64,000 nt of DNA from Setaria digitata (Eukaryota > Nematoda > Chromadorea > Rhabditida > Setariidae), in the NCBI GenBank assembly GCA_003640385.1, contig RCAB01000013.1, positions 310,001-374,000 on the forward strand, given 5' to 3'. Numbering within the stretch: position 1 is the stretch's first letter; every line of letters begins with the position of its first letter. A model generated the notes under the pieces. That model saw only the letters and a program-made list of their open reading frames with translations. It ran no database searches and was not told the origin of the DNA. The translations under genes were made by a program, and so were the position numbers. Below, in pieces: positions 26,901 through 39,000 of this stretch.

Positions 26901-29259
26901 CAGATGAAACATCGAGTTTCTCTTATTGGCTGTGTTTCTACTGGAATCGTATAGTCCGTTTATGGCCAACTTTGCTTTTTTCAATTATATATATACCAAT
27001 AGATACTGCAGTCTTTCTTCATCGTCCACCTTGGAGATTTGAAGATCCAGCTAAAAATTGCGCCAAAGATTGGTGGAAGAACCTGTTATTCATCAACAGC
27101 ATTATAGAGAGCAATTGTTTGCCGTGGACTTGGTTTGTCCATTCCTTTTACAAGTTATTGGAAAATCAAGTCCAGCAAAATTCCAAGAAACACACTGTAG
27201 TGAAGGAGAAAAATTGAAAAGAAAATAGTTTTTGGAAGTGCTAAATTTGATTAAAATTCATGTACTTCCTAGCTTACGTGATTTTTCAGTCTCCTATAGA
27301 GAAGTTCAAAAGTCTTTGTAGATTATAAATATATTTAATGCGAGAATTAATCTAAACAGATCCTGGTGAGCAAAAGATAAAAAGTTATGGGTAGGGACGA
27401 CGTTGTTAGCTAGAAAGAGGGAAAAGCGATTGTAAAGCATTCGTAATTACGGACTATTTTCAGGTACATTGGAACAGATTTCATACTTTATTTAATTTCT
27501 CCAATCTACCTATTGACTTTCAAGAAGTCTCGAGAGCTTGGATTGACGATATCTGTAGCTACAGTTGTAGTTTGTGCTATATTAAATATAATCACAGCCA
27601 GAAAATATAATTTTCCTCCAACGCAGTTCGTGTGGAATGTTCCACCTATATTTAACCCTGATTACATGGAAGTAACTTTTTCTTCTATTAATGAAATCTT
27701 TATTTTAACAGAGCAGGTGGATGGTGAAGCAGTCTTACTTGAGATTACAGTTCAAGCATCATGTCTGACTAAATTACCAAAGCCTTTAAGGTAACTGAAA
27801 GCCTGACATTTGCTCGACACAACTATCTAGGAGTAAGAAAGTTGAAGTTGGAACTTGTATCCCTACGGCCAGTACTTTGTAATTTCCTTAAAGAAATGAT
27901 TCAACTAAAGATTATGAACACTGATAAATAAGGTATTTCATTTGAATGTTAAAGCAACAATTGTTCATATTTCAGCACTATTATACGGATTACACCAAGC
28001 CACAGAGTCGAATTGGCTCATATATCGTTGGCTTACTGCTTGGATATCATCTAGCAACCAGTGATGGTAAATTATCGCAAAGGAAGGTATTGTACGGTTG
28101 GCTTCTGTCTGCTATACTTGGTTTTATTAGTCTGTTCGGACTTTATCCATCTTTACAGGTTTGTCACATTCTAAACTTTGAGCATTTCCGTATTGACTGT
28201 TCATTTGCAAACAGTTCATTGCTTTCACAGAAGTGCAGAAATGGAGAGCAAAAATATACTTATTGATAAATCCTCTCAAGGATTTGAAAATTAAAGTTTA
28301 TGAGGGAATTATTCTAAGGAGTAGTACCACATGTGGAAGAGAATGTTCACGCAATTACCATCCTGCATACAATTTCACAGATGTTTCAGGGATGGCACTG
28401 GTGGTCCTATCATCTGTTTTATACTGCTTTCCATCGTACTGCATGGGCCATAGCTGTTGCTTGGCTTATTTTTTCATGTCACAGTGGGTATGCTAACTAT
28501 TTGAACCGATTCCTCAGTTCACCGTTTTTCGTTTTTGTCTCGAAGACCTGTTACACGGTATTCTTATCTACTTACCGTCATTCGCAAAACATTAAGTGAA
28601 ATAAGCGATAATTAGGAAATTGAAACAGAAATCTCAATTGATTCTTATCAATTCTTTCTCACTCATAAAAACAATCTTTACCAAACATTTTCAAACAGTT
28701 CTCATAACTTTCTTGCTCCGCATGAAAAGAGGAAGATTAAAAACCGACACATGGTCAAAGATCTAAATGAAAGTGGTAGTTCCATAGTCAAGACTTCCTT
28801 TTGAGAATAACTCTTCATAATTTGCGAGTTTTTTTTTTTTTTTTATTTTAAGCGTGATATTTTTTTTCAGGAAAATAGCTACTCTCTTCAGATCACTAAA
28901 GTCTTGTCCACAGAAAATAACACACAGTTTTAACATATGTGACTCTCTATAATCTACATTACCTACAGGCTTACATGTGCCATTTACTACCGATAGGCGG
29001 TTTGTTTGAGAAGACGCAATTCCCGATCGTTTTTCATGGCGTGCAAACAATTCTCGGTTTTGTCATAAAACAGATAGTATTTTCACATATTCTTGGCTTC
29101 TTCACAACGTTCCTTATCGAGCACCCATTCATAAATATCAACAAATTAATATGGACAAGTGTGAAAATGCGTAGCAAAAAAGCCGACAGAACCAAGAACA
29201 AAACTGAAAATCTAAATCAGAATGATAAACTCGGATACAAAAATTTAAAAAAAGAATAA
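23957..29259 (+). CDS. NRF-6-type membrane acyltransferase (acyltransferase-3 family)
   Basis: Multi-pass membrane proteins of this family have an extracellular N-terminal NRF domain followed by an acyltransferase-3 domain; nematode members affect lipid transport and drug uptake. ATG at 23957 opens a signal peptide (MILSFDLLIQFLFFPLIF). N-terminal exons: 23957-24130, 24551-24667 (SAYDTLKEQREFFYESYG), 24810-24965 (PFMYCYAYDN, IGLCLPTPCSPDKFE) and 25260-25455. The acyltransferase domain starts at 25755 with YGLRVIGTAWVILGHSSMI, carrying the usual His. It continues at 26253-26405 (SVDLFFLLSGTLIM), 26925-27130 (FYWNRIVRLWPTLLFS), 27465-27690, 27975-28160 (SRIGSYIVGLLLGYHL), 28320-28555 and 28970-29259 (IEHPFININKL). 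The canonical DAxGKPxSG stretch of the NRF domain was not found; it is either diverged or in an exon I missed. The stop is TAA at 29257. Confidence 0.85.
24474..24565. repeat. 46-bp tandem duplication spanning a splice acceptor
   Basis: The segment beginning ATGTGGTTAAAACTTC at 24474 is repeated without change at 24520, a period of 46. Each copy contains ATAATTTCAG followed by ATACATAG. The acceptor of the second copy opens the reading frame IHSYLSAYDT of the acyltransferase gene. Use of the first-copy acceptor in the same phase runs into a stop within the second copy. Confidence 0.9.
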
Positions 29260-29445
29260 ACTTGTTTTGTTAAATGGTTTAAACCTCCACTAATTTTCCA
29301 CTGCTTAAAGAGCATATCACTGAACAGAACAAGAACTTCTGCATCTCCTGCAGCATGAGATAGCGAATCCTTTATTTATTTCAATCCCTAAATATATATT
29401 TCTACAAAAACCTAGGAAAAGGACAATTATCTTCCTTTTACCCTC

Positions 29446-30234
29446 TCATCTTGGCAATGGCGTATCACCCATAATAGGAAGATAAATATTCTGTATGGCT
29501 AATAATCGATCCTTCAATGAAGATAATGTTTGCTCTGCAAGTGCTATATTCTGCTGACTTGCAAAAGTTGAACCCTGATGAGCAGTGCCTACACAAACAT
29601 GACTTAGGTACTGCATTTGCGCATTCAGATCAGTTTCGATCGAATTAAGGCATTTCTTAAACGCTGATGATGCTTCCTCCATCTTTGATTTACTGATCTG
29701 CAAGTATAACTAACTGACCGAAATAATTGAAACGTTTATTCGCAACATATCTTACATAAAAAGCCGAGCATAATCTCATGGCAGATGACTATTTACTTTT
29801 TGTGGGTCATTTTTTCATAATTACTTTACTAGTACGAAAACACTAGGATATACTGAAATGCGATTTGCAAAGACAACTGCATAAGGTTGGTACAAACGAA
29901 ATTCCTCACTGCTTGTACAGTATGGGATTTGTTACGACAACAATCAATGAACCGACATTCAAAACCATCAAAGTATGTTTACTCTATAATTTCAATTATT
30001 TCATTACAGTGTTAGGATAAGACAACGTAGATTCAGACACTACTCCACATTTCAGTACGGTAAAGTTACCATAAAAAAAAATGAATGCGAAACACCTGCC
30101 TGTTTCTCCTTACTCAGTTCGTTAACACAGGTTTGCGCATGTTTGATCAATTCAGCAATTTTCTGCTCAACTTCTCCAATAGCTTTCAATCGCCATGCTA
30201 ACTCCGAACCTGATGAAGTACTTAGGTTTGACAT
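29446..30234 (-). CDS. mdt-11: Mediator complex subunit 11 (MED11)
   Basis: MED11 is a small head-module subunit of Mediator that pairs with MED22 and contacts TFIIH. There are two exons. Exon 1 starts at ATG 30234 and encodes the helix WRLKAIGEVEQKIAELIKHA and the signature CVNELSKEK. Exon 2, 29697-29446, encodes ASSAFKKCLNSIETDL, AQMQYLSHVCVGTAHQGSTF and the final helix, ending TGA. The total, about 129 residues, is close to the human protein (117). Exon 2 must start in phase 0. The obvious GT after GCAG would give a frame with a stop, so the donor is probably a GC site (CAG|GCAGGT at 30099) or a very poor GT (GTTTCG at 30093). Its 3' end lies only about 190 bases from that of the acyltransferase gene. 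Confidence 0.9.
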
Positions 30235-31041
30235 GGCATGTTAAGTCCCAATGGAAAGCAAGTATCAATTCTGAAAGGCGAAATTCCGGAAACTTGAGAA
30301 GTTTGGTAATAATGCAGCAATTGAACGCGTACCAGAGCACTGCAAACACAGTCCACAGATTGCAGCTCTAAGTGTTTAAATTTATCATGAATTAACATAC
30401 AAACCTTCTGTTTACTGTGCCAAGAAGCAGTTAGCAATTCCTTTTCGTGCCGTCTGCCGCTCTGTCCTTCCGAAAATCTAGTTGTTACTGCTCAAAAATC
30501 AAGAAAATTCCAGGAGGAGATGTTAGAAAATAAAAAAGAAAACTCAACCACAGTACTAGCTGTTACATGCAACTGTTCTCAGTCCGCCTGATGAACAGTT
30601 GGAATTAATTAGCCGGTAGCTGTCTCGCTTCATTTAGGTTTGGAGACAATTTGCAGTAAAGGAGGTGTTGGCAGGATGATGCGTTGCTTGTAGCTTGCTT
30701 CGTTTCATGATTATTGCTGTCTTTTTGAATGGCTACTTAGAGGAATACTCGAAGATCATTTATAGCAACTAATGAATCTTACCTAACTCTTAACCAAACT
30801 TCTATTGCAAATCTTCGTAAATAGAACGTATTCTAGAACTGTAGTTTTATTTCAGACAAAGTATCACAATGCGTGGACTTAGGAACTGAAAGATATTACG
30901 TAAGCATAACGCAGTTACCGCTGTTGGTGATCTCTGATAAGCTTATGGCATATTTGGCATTAATTCTATCTTCATACTCTACCTCCGCACGGTGAGTTTT
31001 GTTGATTTTCAATATTTCATGAGCTTTCCATTCGTTTTGAA
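30235..31041. other. Divergent intergenic region (MED11 / mS26)
   Basis: About 800 bases between two outward-reading housekeeping genes. It is less AT-rich around 30420-30700 than its surroundings. No additional gene is supported. The minus-strand open frame 31168-30896 overlaps mS26 exon 1 and has no recognisable domain. Confidence 0.55.
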
Positions 31042-32401
31042 ATGAATAACAAAGTTTACAGTACTTCTCTATCGGTAGTACTACTGAAAGCAGCACATTC
31101 AGCATGCGTAAATTTTCGAAGCGTTCGATTGATAAGTCGGAAGATTCCACCACCTGGGAAACCACCAATTTGTCCTCCTGCCAAAAGGGTACACATTTTT
31201 ATATTTCATGTTCGCAAGAGATTTTTGTGTTTCGATCTATAGGGCTTTTTCTGACTTCTAATTAATCTAACTTGTCATCATATCACGGTTGTTTTAAACT
31301 GATGAATTAATTTCAACAAATTTTGTGTAGTAGTCTCTTTTTCTTATATGTTTTAGATTTATGGAAATAATTTTTTTTAGGTATTCCACTTAAACAGATG
31401 AATATTTGAAGGTGTTGTATCATGTTGTGCATCATCGTTGGATGAGACCGGATGTTGTCAAAGAATTATTATGGCGTCGACATGTGTATAACAGTGCTAT
31501 AATATCACTACGTAAATTGTTCAAGGAGGAATCTACTGGAAACACTTACGAAGGTACCGTTTTTATGATAGGCCGTTATATTTTTCTCCAGATCTCAACT
31601 GACAAAAAAAAGTGTTACGAATTCAATTATCGTTCGCTTGGGATTTGTAAACTAAATGTTTTAAGATGTAATAGCTAAAGAAAAACGGGAAGAGAGCGAA
31701 GAATTCGAACATTTACTAGCAATAAATGAAGAGAGAAATCGGGAAGCAGCGAAGTTTGCTTTTACATTCAATTTTTTCTTGAAATCTCAATGGTCCTCAT
31801 TTCATTTGATTCTTCTGTCTGGTAAGAGCTACTTTAGCTGTAAATTCAGGAGAAGAAATGAACAGGAAAAGGTGGGATTGAAAAAGATGGAGTCGGAATA
31901 TTTGAGAAGTATTGAGAAAGAGCTGCAAAGAAGAGACACAAATGTAAAGCGAAGAATGGAAGAAGTGCGTCAGATGGTAATATGTTTGATCTGTTTGCAT
32001 AGTTTATCAACTGTCTGCATGTATGTTTTCTAAATTGCTTCGCTTTAAACATGATGTCTCTGGTTAATTATTTCCCTTTTTTTTTTTTTTTTTATTTTTG
32101 TACCTAAATTTTCCAGATTGAGCGGAGCAAACATTTTGTAACCGAAGAAACTTTGGATCAAAAACTCGAGGAAGCTTTGGATAACCCGGTTGTTTATGAT
32201 TACGCGGTAGATATGCAAGGTAATAGGTATTATGCTCCAGTACCGGAGAAATATGTTAAAGGTATACCACCTCGCCAAAAGGGGCGCATGTACGATGTTA
32301 CTTTGGGTATAGAACATTATAGTAAAGTAGTATCAATCTGTACTGATTCGAATTCAAGTACGCAGCAGGATTATTTTAAACAGAAACAAAAGCAAAGTTA
32401 A
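31042..32401 (+). CDS. mrps-26: Mitochondrial small-subunit ribosomal protein mS26 (MRPS26)
   Basis: A component of the mitochondrial 28S subunit, imported to the matrix. Exon model: 31042-31188 (basic, Ser/Arg-rich start typical of a mitochondrial presequence, then KIPPPGKPPICPPAKR), about 31412-31553 (YHVVHHRWMRPDVVKELLW, RRHVYNSAIISLRKLF), 31666-31753 (AKEKREESEEFEHLLAINEE), 31850-31976 (long charged helix) and 32117-32401 (HFVTEETLDQKLEEALDNPV). Phases join exactly at 31553/31666 (g + AT = Asp) and 31753/31850 (AA + G = Lys). The long charged coiled helix followed by the FITRENLEARVEAAL-like motif is the family signature. The join between the first two exons is uncertain: a phase-0 acceptor GAAG at 31408-31411 works, while the better-looking AAACAG at 31397 would need another phase. 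Confidence 0.85.
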
Positions 32402-33290
32402 AATGTATACTAGATTATATGTAATTTTAATATGATATTTTTTATAACTTCTCATGTCGGCAAAAATTCAGAACTTGTTGCTAAATTCCTTTGCTATTTG
32501 ACATTACGTATTTCTAAAAGTGTTGGCTGATCATTCAGTTGTTTCATAACTGGAATCAGAAGAAATAAGAAATATGTAAAGATATAATCGATTATTCTGG
32601 ATTACATGTACAGCGTAGTAACTATGAACTGTGGTGGTATTATGGCACTGGTTATATAAACTTCGTTCAAGAAATGCGGACACTGTCTTAGTTATTTGCG
32701 GCTTGTCAGTCTTCTTGAAGATGAATTCTTCTAAGGGAGATGCAAATCTGTGACCCATTATGTTGAATATTTTTGTTCATTTCTGAGTGATACGCGGAGT
32801 TTGTATTCTATGTATTTCCGAATGTGAAATGCGTTTCTACTAATAATTTTTAATATTTGATTATGTGGGCATTTAGAACTTGCATATTCCACATGTATCA
32901 CCAGTGAATGCTACAAGTAAACGAGTGAAAGATCTTATTTTAACACATTTTGAATGCAGTTTTGAAGTTGTGTCAACAAACGTTACGTATTTTTCTTTAT
33001 AAAAATCAAATCAATGATGTGATGAGACTAAAGTCATATTATGGAATTTTGGATCAGGTACTGTTGAAATAAACTCAAGCTGCTAATTACCGATCAGTAT
33101 ATTTTAATGATAGACGTGGCGTAATAAACGTTGCTGCACTTTAAAGTTCGCATTACTAGGCATTGACTTAATCATTGTCAAATGAGAATCGCAAGCTGAG
33201 CCAACGGCTGATTATTCCAGATATTAGAATTTTACCATAAAACATAAGCATTTTTTCACAGTCAATGATTACTGTTTTTCAGAGAGAGAA
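32402..33290. other. Intergenic region (mS26 / WIP)
   Basis: Holds the mS26 3' UTR and the WIP upstream region; an AATAAA is at about 33068. The sequence TTTTTCAG at 33274-33281, nine bases before the WIP ATG, could be a spliced-leader acceptor or the end of a 5' UTR intron. No gene is seen. Confidence 0.5.
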
Positions 33291-35369
33291 ATGCCGGTAC
33301 CTCCACCACCTCCCCCACCGCCCTCACTGTTATCACTATCGAATGTTAGGTCAAATGCTGCAGCGCTGCCACCTAAAACTAATGATCGATCCAAACTGCT
33401 CAGTGAAATCCAAGCTGGTATGAAGTTACGCAAAACTGTCACCAATGATCGATCGGCACCAGCTGTCGGAGGGAAAATACCGGGTAGGTAAACTGAATAA
33501 GTATTAGTTGAAGAGGAAATGATATTCTCAGTAAGAACTACTCAAAAAAGAATTCGGAAATCGTTAGGATGCAGTAAATTTCTTTACTATTTTTTAAATT
33601 ATGCTGTTGCAGATTTATCGGAAACCAATAACGGAGCTGCTGTTGGACCAAAAATCCCAGCTGTTGGAGGTGTTGGTGGTCTTTTTGTGAATGGTATTCC
33701 AAAAAAGCCATCTGACAACAGGAAAAATCAAGCAAACGTTTTCAAAGGTGTAGTGATGGTTTTTGATTAAAAAAGTCAGCCAAAATCAATAAAAAAGTCG
33801 GCCAAAATCAATAAAAAAGTCGGCTCCTTTTAAAAGGGGTAACCCTTAGTTCTTGTTTGCCATACTGTGGAATGATTATACTTATTAATTGGCCTATTGC
33901 ATTAAGGTATGATATCTAGCTCGTCGGTCATGCCAAAATCATCTGAGGTCCATCCAGCAAAGCCAGTAGCCCATACGGAATGTCAAAAGCAGGTAATTGT
34001 CGAATTAGACTACTCGTTCACTCATTTTTTACTTAATATTGTTAGGATTAGTTCAATAAGTACAACCCATATTTAATGTCATTAAAGTACTGTCATACAT
34101 CATAGATTGACATATTGTTCTGCGCTACATCCTGTTTACAACACATCAATTTTTTGATCCCTTCGAATGAATGAATCACTTTTGTGATTTATGGTTTCTG
34201 CATGCAGGTTTATTATCCATGCCATCCTTAATAAAGAGAAGCTTTATTTCTATTTTAGCAGCTTCCGGTACCACTAATAGAATGTCCTGAAACTTCTAAT
34301 ACACATCGTCAAACATCTGCGGGAATAGCAGATCGATTAAAACAGTTTAATCAAGTATGATTTCTAGTATCATTTGTTTTGATGTTTATATCAACATATC
34401 ATTTCCACGTAAGATGTAAATTCGATTAGTTTTACTATTTTTTTCGAAATTCATTCACTAACAGAAAACGCTGTAAATATGTCTTATGCAATTATTACGC
34501 ATAACTTTATAAATGGTACAGAAATTTACCTAGTAAAGTTTTTATTAGATACAATGACTTTTTAGATACCAAAGTTGTGCATTCCTCATAATTTTCAGAT
34601 CAGTCGACCAGGCTTAGCTCCACCAACACCACCAGCACTTAAAATCAAGCCTGCTGTTAAAGATATTAGGTCACCACTGGTGAAGAAAATTTCCATTCCA
34701 GAACAGTTTAAAACTTTAAGACCGAATAGGACAGCTAACGATGTGCCCTCTTTGCGTCGATCGGGAAGTTCCGATGTTTGTTTATTTTCAATTTTGATTT
34801 AATTGATTTCAAACAAAGATGAAAACTGTATTGACATGGTTCTTTCGATTTCCCAAGTAAAGCTTCAATTAAAAACTTTTCTTAATTGAAAACAATTGTC
34901 TTCATGAATTTGCTGTTTACATGTGTCTTTTTGCTGCAAAATTTTTGATTCTAATACCAACGACTGTTTCCAGAATGTCAGGAATTCACCGCCGTCGTTG
35001 CCTGATAATCGCAGCACACCTCCACCATTTGCCGTGAATTCATCTGCTCCGAACAGAATTCTGAAACCTGCTTGTCCTCCTCCTCCGCCACCTAATCAAC
35101 CATCACGGATCGGACGTCCATTGACTCATTCATTTAACCATTTTTCGCCAATTTCATCTCCTGGCACACCACCCACCATATCAGTTGACGAAGATTCACC
35201 TCCCCCACCACCACCTCCTCGAATAGCTTCCTGTTCCGATCAAATGGATCGTTTCACTTTTATCCCTATTAATGAACTACCACCTCCAGGGATTTTCTCC
35301 GGAATAAAAAAAATCTACGAATATCATCCGGCACGCAGAATTCAAAATGTCCCATCGCTTTATCGTTAA
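33291..35369 (+). CDS. wip-1: WIP/verprolin (WASP-interacting protein)
   Basis: WIP-family proteins bind actin through an N-terminal WH2 motif and stabilise WASP through a C-terminal peptide, so this acts in actin polymerisation. ATG at 33291 opens MPVPPPPPPPPSLL, then the WH2 helix RSKLLSEIQAGMKLRKT (33392-33442). Exons: 33291-33484, about 33613-33748 (Gly-rich), 33907-33993, 34260-34353, 34599-34774, and the last, 34975-35369. The last exon carries the polyproline tracts and the WASP-binding end RFTFIPINELPPPG, which matches the vertebrate pattern FxFHPxxDLPPP. The length of about 330 residues is shorter than vertebrate WIP but ordinary for an invertebrate verprolin. The Pro-rich content and both terminal motifs make other proline-rich proteins unlikely. 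Confidence 0.9.
33769..33835. repeat. 22-bp tandem repeat in a WIP intron
   Basis: About two and a half copies of a unit containing AAAAAAGTCGGCCAAAATC, period about 22, sit directly after the second WIP exon. The first copy has an A for the first G in CGG. There is no sign of coding use. Confidence 0.75.
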
Positions 35370-36095
35370 TTCTGACATCTTTTCATTTTTCCTAATTGGC
35401 CAATTTTCAGTCACTTACAGTTACGTGATTTACGTCATCTAATTCATTTGGTTTTTATATCATTCACACCATTAGTGTTTTATTTGCTTATTTTAAATCA
35501 TAATTTGGAAAAAGGTAATGTCTCAAATAACTTCTGTTCTGGTTTGATTTTTTCTAATTTGTTTAAATTATGAAAGCAAATTCCTACAGTTTAATAGATG
35601 CGGGTAACTTTCTTTTTGATTCGTGTCAATTTGATAAGTTGCTTATCATCTCTGTCTTGATCTTTGTAAATAAACTGCTTTGTGATCCCAGATCCAGAAA
35701 TTTTCTCTTATGTGTCCATGCTTGCTGAACGAATACCGAATATAAATTTTCTTTTTTAGTAGATATTGAAAAACATAATTTTCGAAATGATTTGTTTAGA
35801 TTTGCTGTGTTGATTTCAGAATATTCAAATAAAAATTTTAAGAATATTCAAATGGGCATTTTAATGTATTAACTTAGAAATACGAGACAGCATTAACATT
35901 AATGGTTCTTTCAATGTTATTATTTTCGAACATACTTAGAAAGTAGTACCAGTAATCTGGAGATTAGTGAGTAATTTGTTCATTCATTTCGATGCGCTTT
36001 ATTGCTTACTTCATCGATTTTCAGATTTTTAAGTCGGGTATGTCTGCGTTTACTACTAAAACCGCGTAAAATTTACAGTTCAAACAGCTGCTACC
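35370..36095. other. Gap between WIP and XPD
   Basis: WIP 3' UTR and XPD upstream region. TTTACAG at 36073-36079 and AACAG at 36084-36088, just before the proposed XPD ATG, could serve as spliced-leader acceptors. No further gene is seen. Confidence 0.5.
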
Positions 36096-39000
36096 ATGAA
36101 GCAAGTTACTTTTTTACTTTTTGTAAATCTCTTTCAATCTGAAAAGTAGAGTGCATGAAGAGCTAAAAATTCGTATATGATGTGAAATTGAATCAGAATT
36201 TAGTTCTTTTTGTTAAAAATTTTATTCTTCGGCATGCACTAATAAGAAGTCTCCCTATAAAATAAAAAACATATTGGAGAATTTAACATTTTTATGTGTT
36301 TAATCTTCTGTAAGACTATGTTTTGTACGAAATATTGTTTAATAGGATCAATGTTGATGGTTTGGAAGTTTACTTTCCTTATGACTACATCTATCCAGAA
36401 CAAATTCTATATATGGGCGAATTAAAGAAGACTTTGGATGCCAAAGTAAGCTTCACATCAAATTTTGCATGCGGTTTTTTTATCAAAAAAAATAACTGTT
36501 ATCAAAATATTAATAGTTTACAGAATATAAATTCTAGGGACACTGTTTGCTAGAAATGCCTTCAGGCACAGGCAAAACTGTTTCATTACTTTCACTTGTC
36601 GTCGCGTATATGCTACGGTTTCCTGATCATCTACACAAACTTGTTTATTGTTCTCGAACCATTCCGGAAATTGAAAAATGTGTTGAAGAACTTCGAAATC
36701 TTTTCAAATATTACGAACAGTGTGATGGCGTACGTGTTTTTTTTTCCTTCGATTTGTAGAAGCATAAGGATATGAAGGGACGTAGATTAAACACTGGTAA
36801 AAACTACTTGAAAGGGAAGTAGAGACTTCAAGACTTGATTTTTGGTTCTTGCGAGAACACTTAGCTGTAAATTTATTTGTTAGAGATCTTTGTTTTAATA
36901 AAAAACTAGAACCGGCAAGAAGTTCCCATTGAAAATTTATCAGAAATTTATTCAATTTTCTAAAAATTTCAGTTTTCACTTCCTATTTAAAATTTAAATA
37001 CCATATTAAATTTCATTTGCTTAAGAAACCACCCGCTTTATTCGCGGTAGCTCTTTCTGCCCGTAAGAATTTGTGCATTAATGACTCGGTATCTTCGTTG
37101 CGTCAGGGTTCTCTGGTTGATGGAGCTTGTCAGAAGTAAGTTTCACTGTAGATTTCAAAGTTTAGTTTCTGCAAAAAAAAAAAAAATTTCCTTCCACAAG
37201 CCGCAATTTTGCAGTGTGTCGAATTCAACTTTTTTATATAATTACCGAATTAAGGTTAACGGCAAGTTTTATGCGTGCTAAGCGTAAGCTTCGTCCGGAA
37301 CTGCAGTGCTGTCCATTCTTCGAGAAATTGGATGAACAGAAGGATATGCTTTATCCCGACGGCGTATACAATTTGGTACATGTTGCTAAATTATATTTTC
37401 TTATAAATTCTTATGAATTGCAAGTAAGGTATTCTATTTCTTTCAAATTTTATTTGTTGTAGCAAAATCTGAGGAAATTGGGCCAACAGAAAGGAATTTG
37501 TCCATATTTCATGTCACGAAGTGTCGTCGATCGTGCACATATAGTAGTCTATTCTTATCATTATATTTTGGATCCAAAGATTGCCGAATTGGTTTCGAAA
37601 AATTTTAGCCGTCATTCATGCGTTGTTTTTGATGAAGCACACAACATTGGTTTGTAAATTTTTTTGAAGCCACTGGTAACCCAAGTTCTCATGTTGCAGG
37701 GACATTTCTGCACCTCTCTTAAGAACTGTAAATAAAGAGTAAGGAAATTCTTCTCTTTTAATTTGAAAGCGCCGTAGAGTTTCCTTTAACGATTCTCTAA
37801 AAATGTGTAACCTTTTATATAGTTTTGTTTGGTTAGAAGACGATCTAAAAATTGGCGATTTGGTTTAGCCAATTTCTTTAATTCTCTTTTAATTACAACT
37901 TTTGTTTCAGATAATGTTTGCATAGAGTCAATGAGTGTTTCCTTAACAAAAACAACAGTTGAAAAAGCCACACAGAAGCTAGCTGTACTTGAAGAGCATG
38001 TGCAAAGGTAATATCATGTATCACACATTACACTTTGCGGAGTGCGTAATTTCTCTATTTTATATTGCTTTTTAGAATTCAGTTAATTGAGTGAAATATT
38101 TCTTCCTCAAATGGGTAATTTGTATGATTTCTAGATTAAGAGAGGAAAATAGTGAGCAGCTGCGTGTGGAGTATGACCGTTTAGTCGAGGGACTGAAACG
38201 TGTCGAGGAGGAACGCACGAACGACCAAGTTTTAGCAAATCCAGGTTTATTTTTCATTCCTGTTGTCATGTTCTGAGAAATTTCCCGGGATTTTACTTCA
38301 TCCGTAATCAGTTTCATTGTTTCAATTTACAGTGCTACCTGACATGATTTTGAAAGAAGCAGTACCCGGAACAATACGAAATGCGCTGCATTTCATCTCA
38401 TTTTTGCGTCGCTTCAATGAGTATTTGAAACATCGAATGCGAACGAAAACGGTTCTGATTGAAAGTCCAGCGGCATTTCTTCGCGATATCAATGATTTGA
38501 TGCATATTGATCGAAGACCTCTCAGGTTCTTTTAGTGACTTCCATAATGGAAAATTTAAATGTGATATATTTACTTTACTATACTTTATTCCAATTCAGT
38601 TTCGTCTTTAAATTATTCTTTTGGCTGTTTCATTCATTGATGCAATCACAGCTGAAGTGTAACAGGTATTTTGAAGCGAAGCCTGTCTGTACAGAACTCA
38701 GACTGTTATTCATAATTTATTAGTAGTCTTTGTCACTTGGAAAATCCCCCCAGTTTTAAATTTCGTTGGAACCTAGGTAACTGTTCAGTCTATTTAAATT
38801 GCGCCACCATTTCATTTATAAGGATTGTAGTAGTAATTAAAAAGGAGGAGAAATACATTAAAATCGAATTTGCATCAAAAAAATTCATGATCATTGGCTG
38901 GTAGTCTGGTCTTGCAGACAAAAATTTCACTTACATTATCAAATTGATGATATGTACCAAAAACTGCGTCTTCATCACACATCAGTTGGATTAAAAGCCC

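Noticed and set aside
30896..31168. 90-codon minus-strand open frame
   Set aside because: It overlaps the first exon of mS26 on the other strand, has no recognisable domain and no splice partners.
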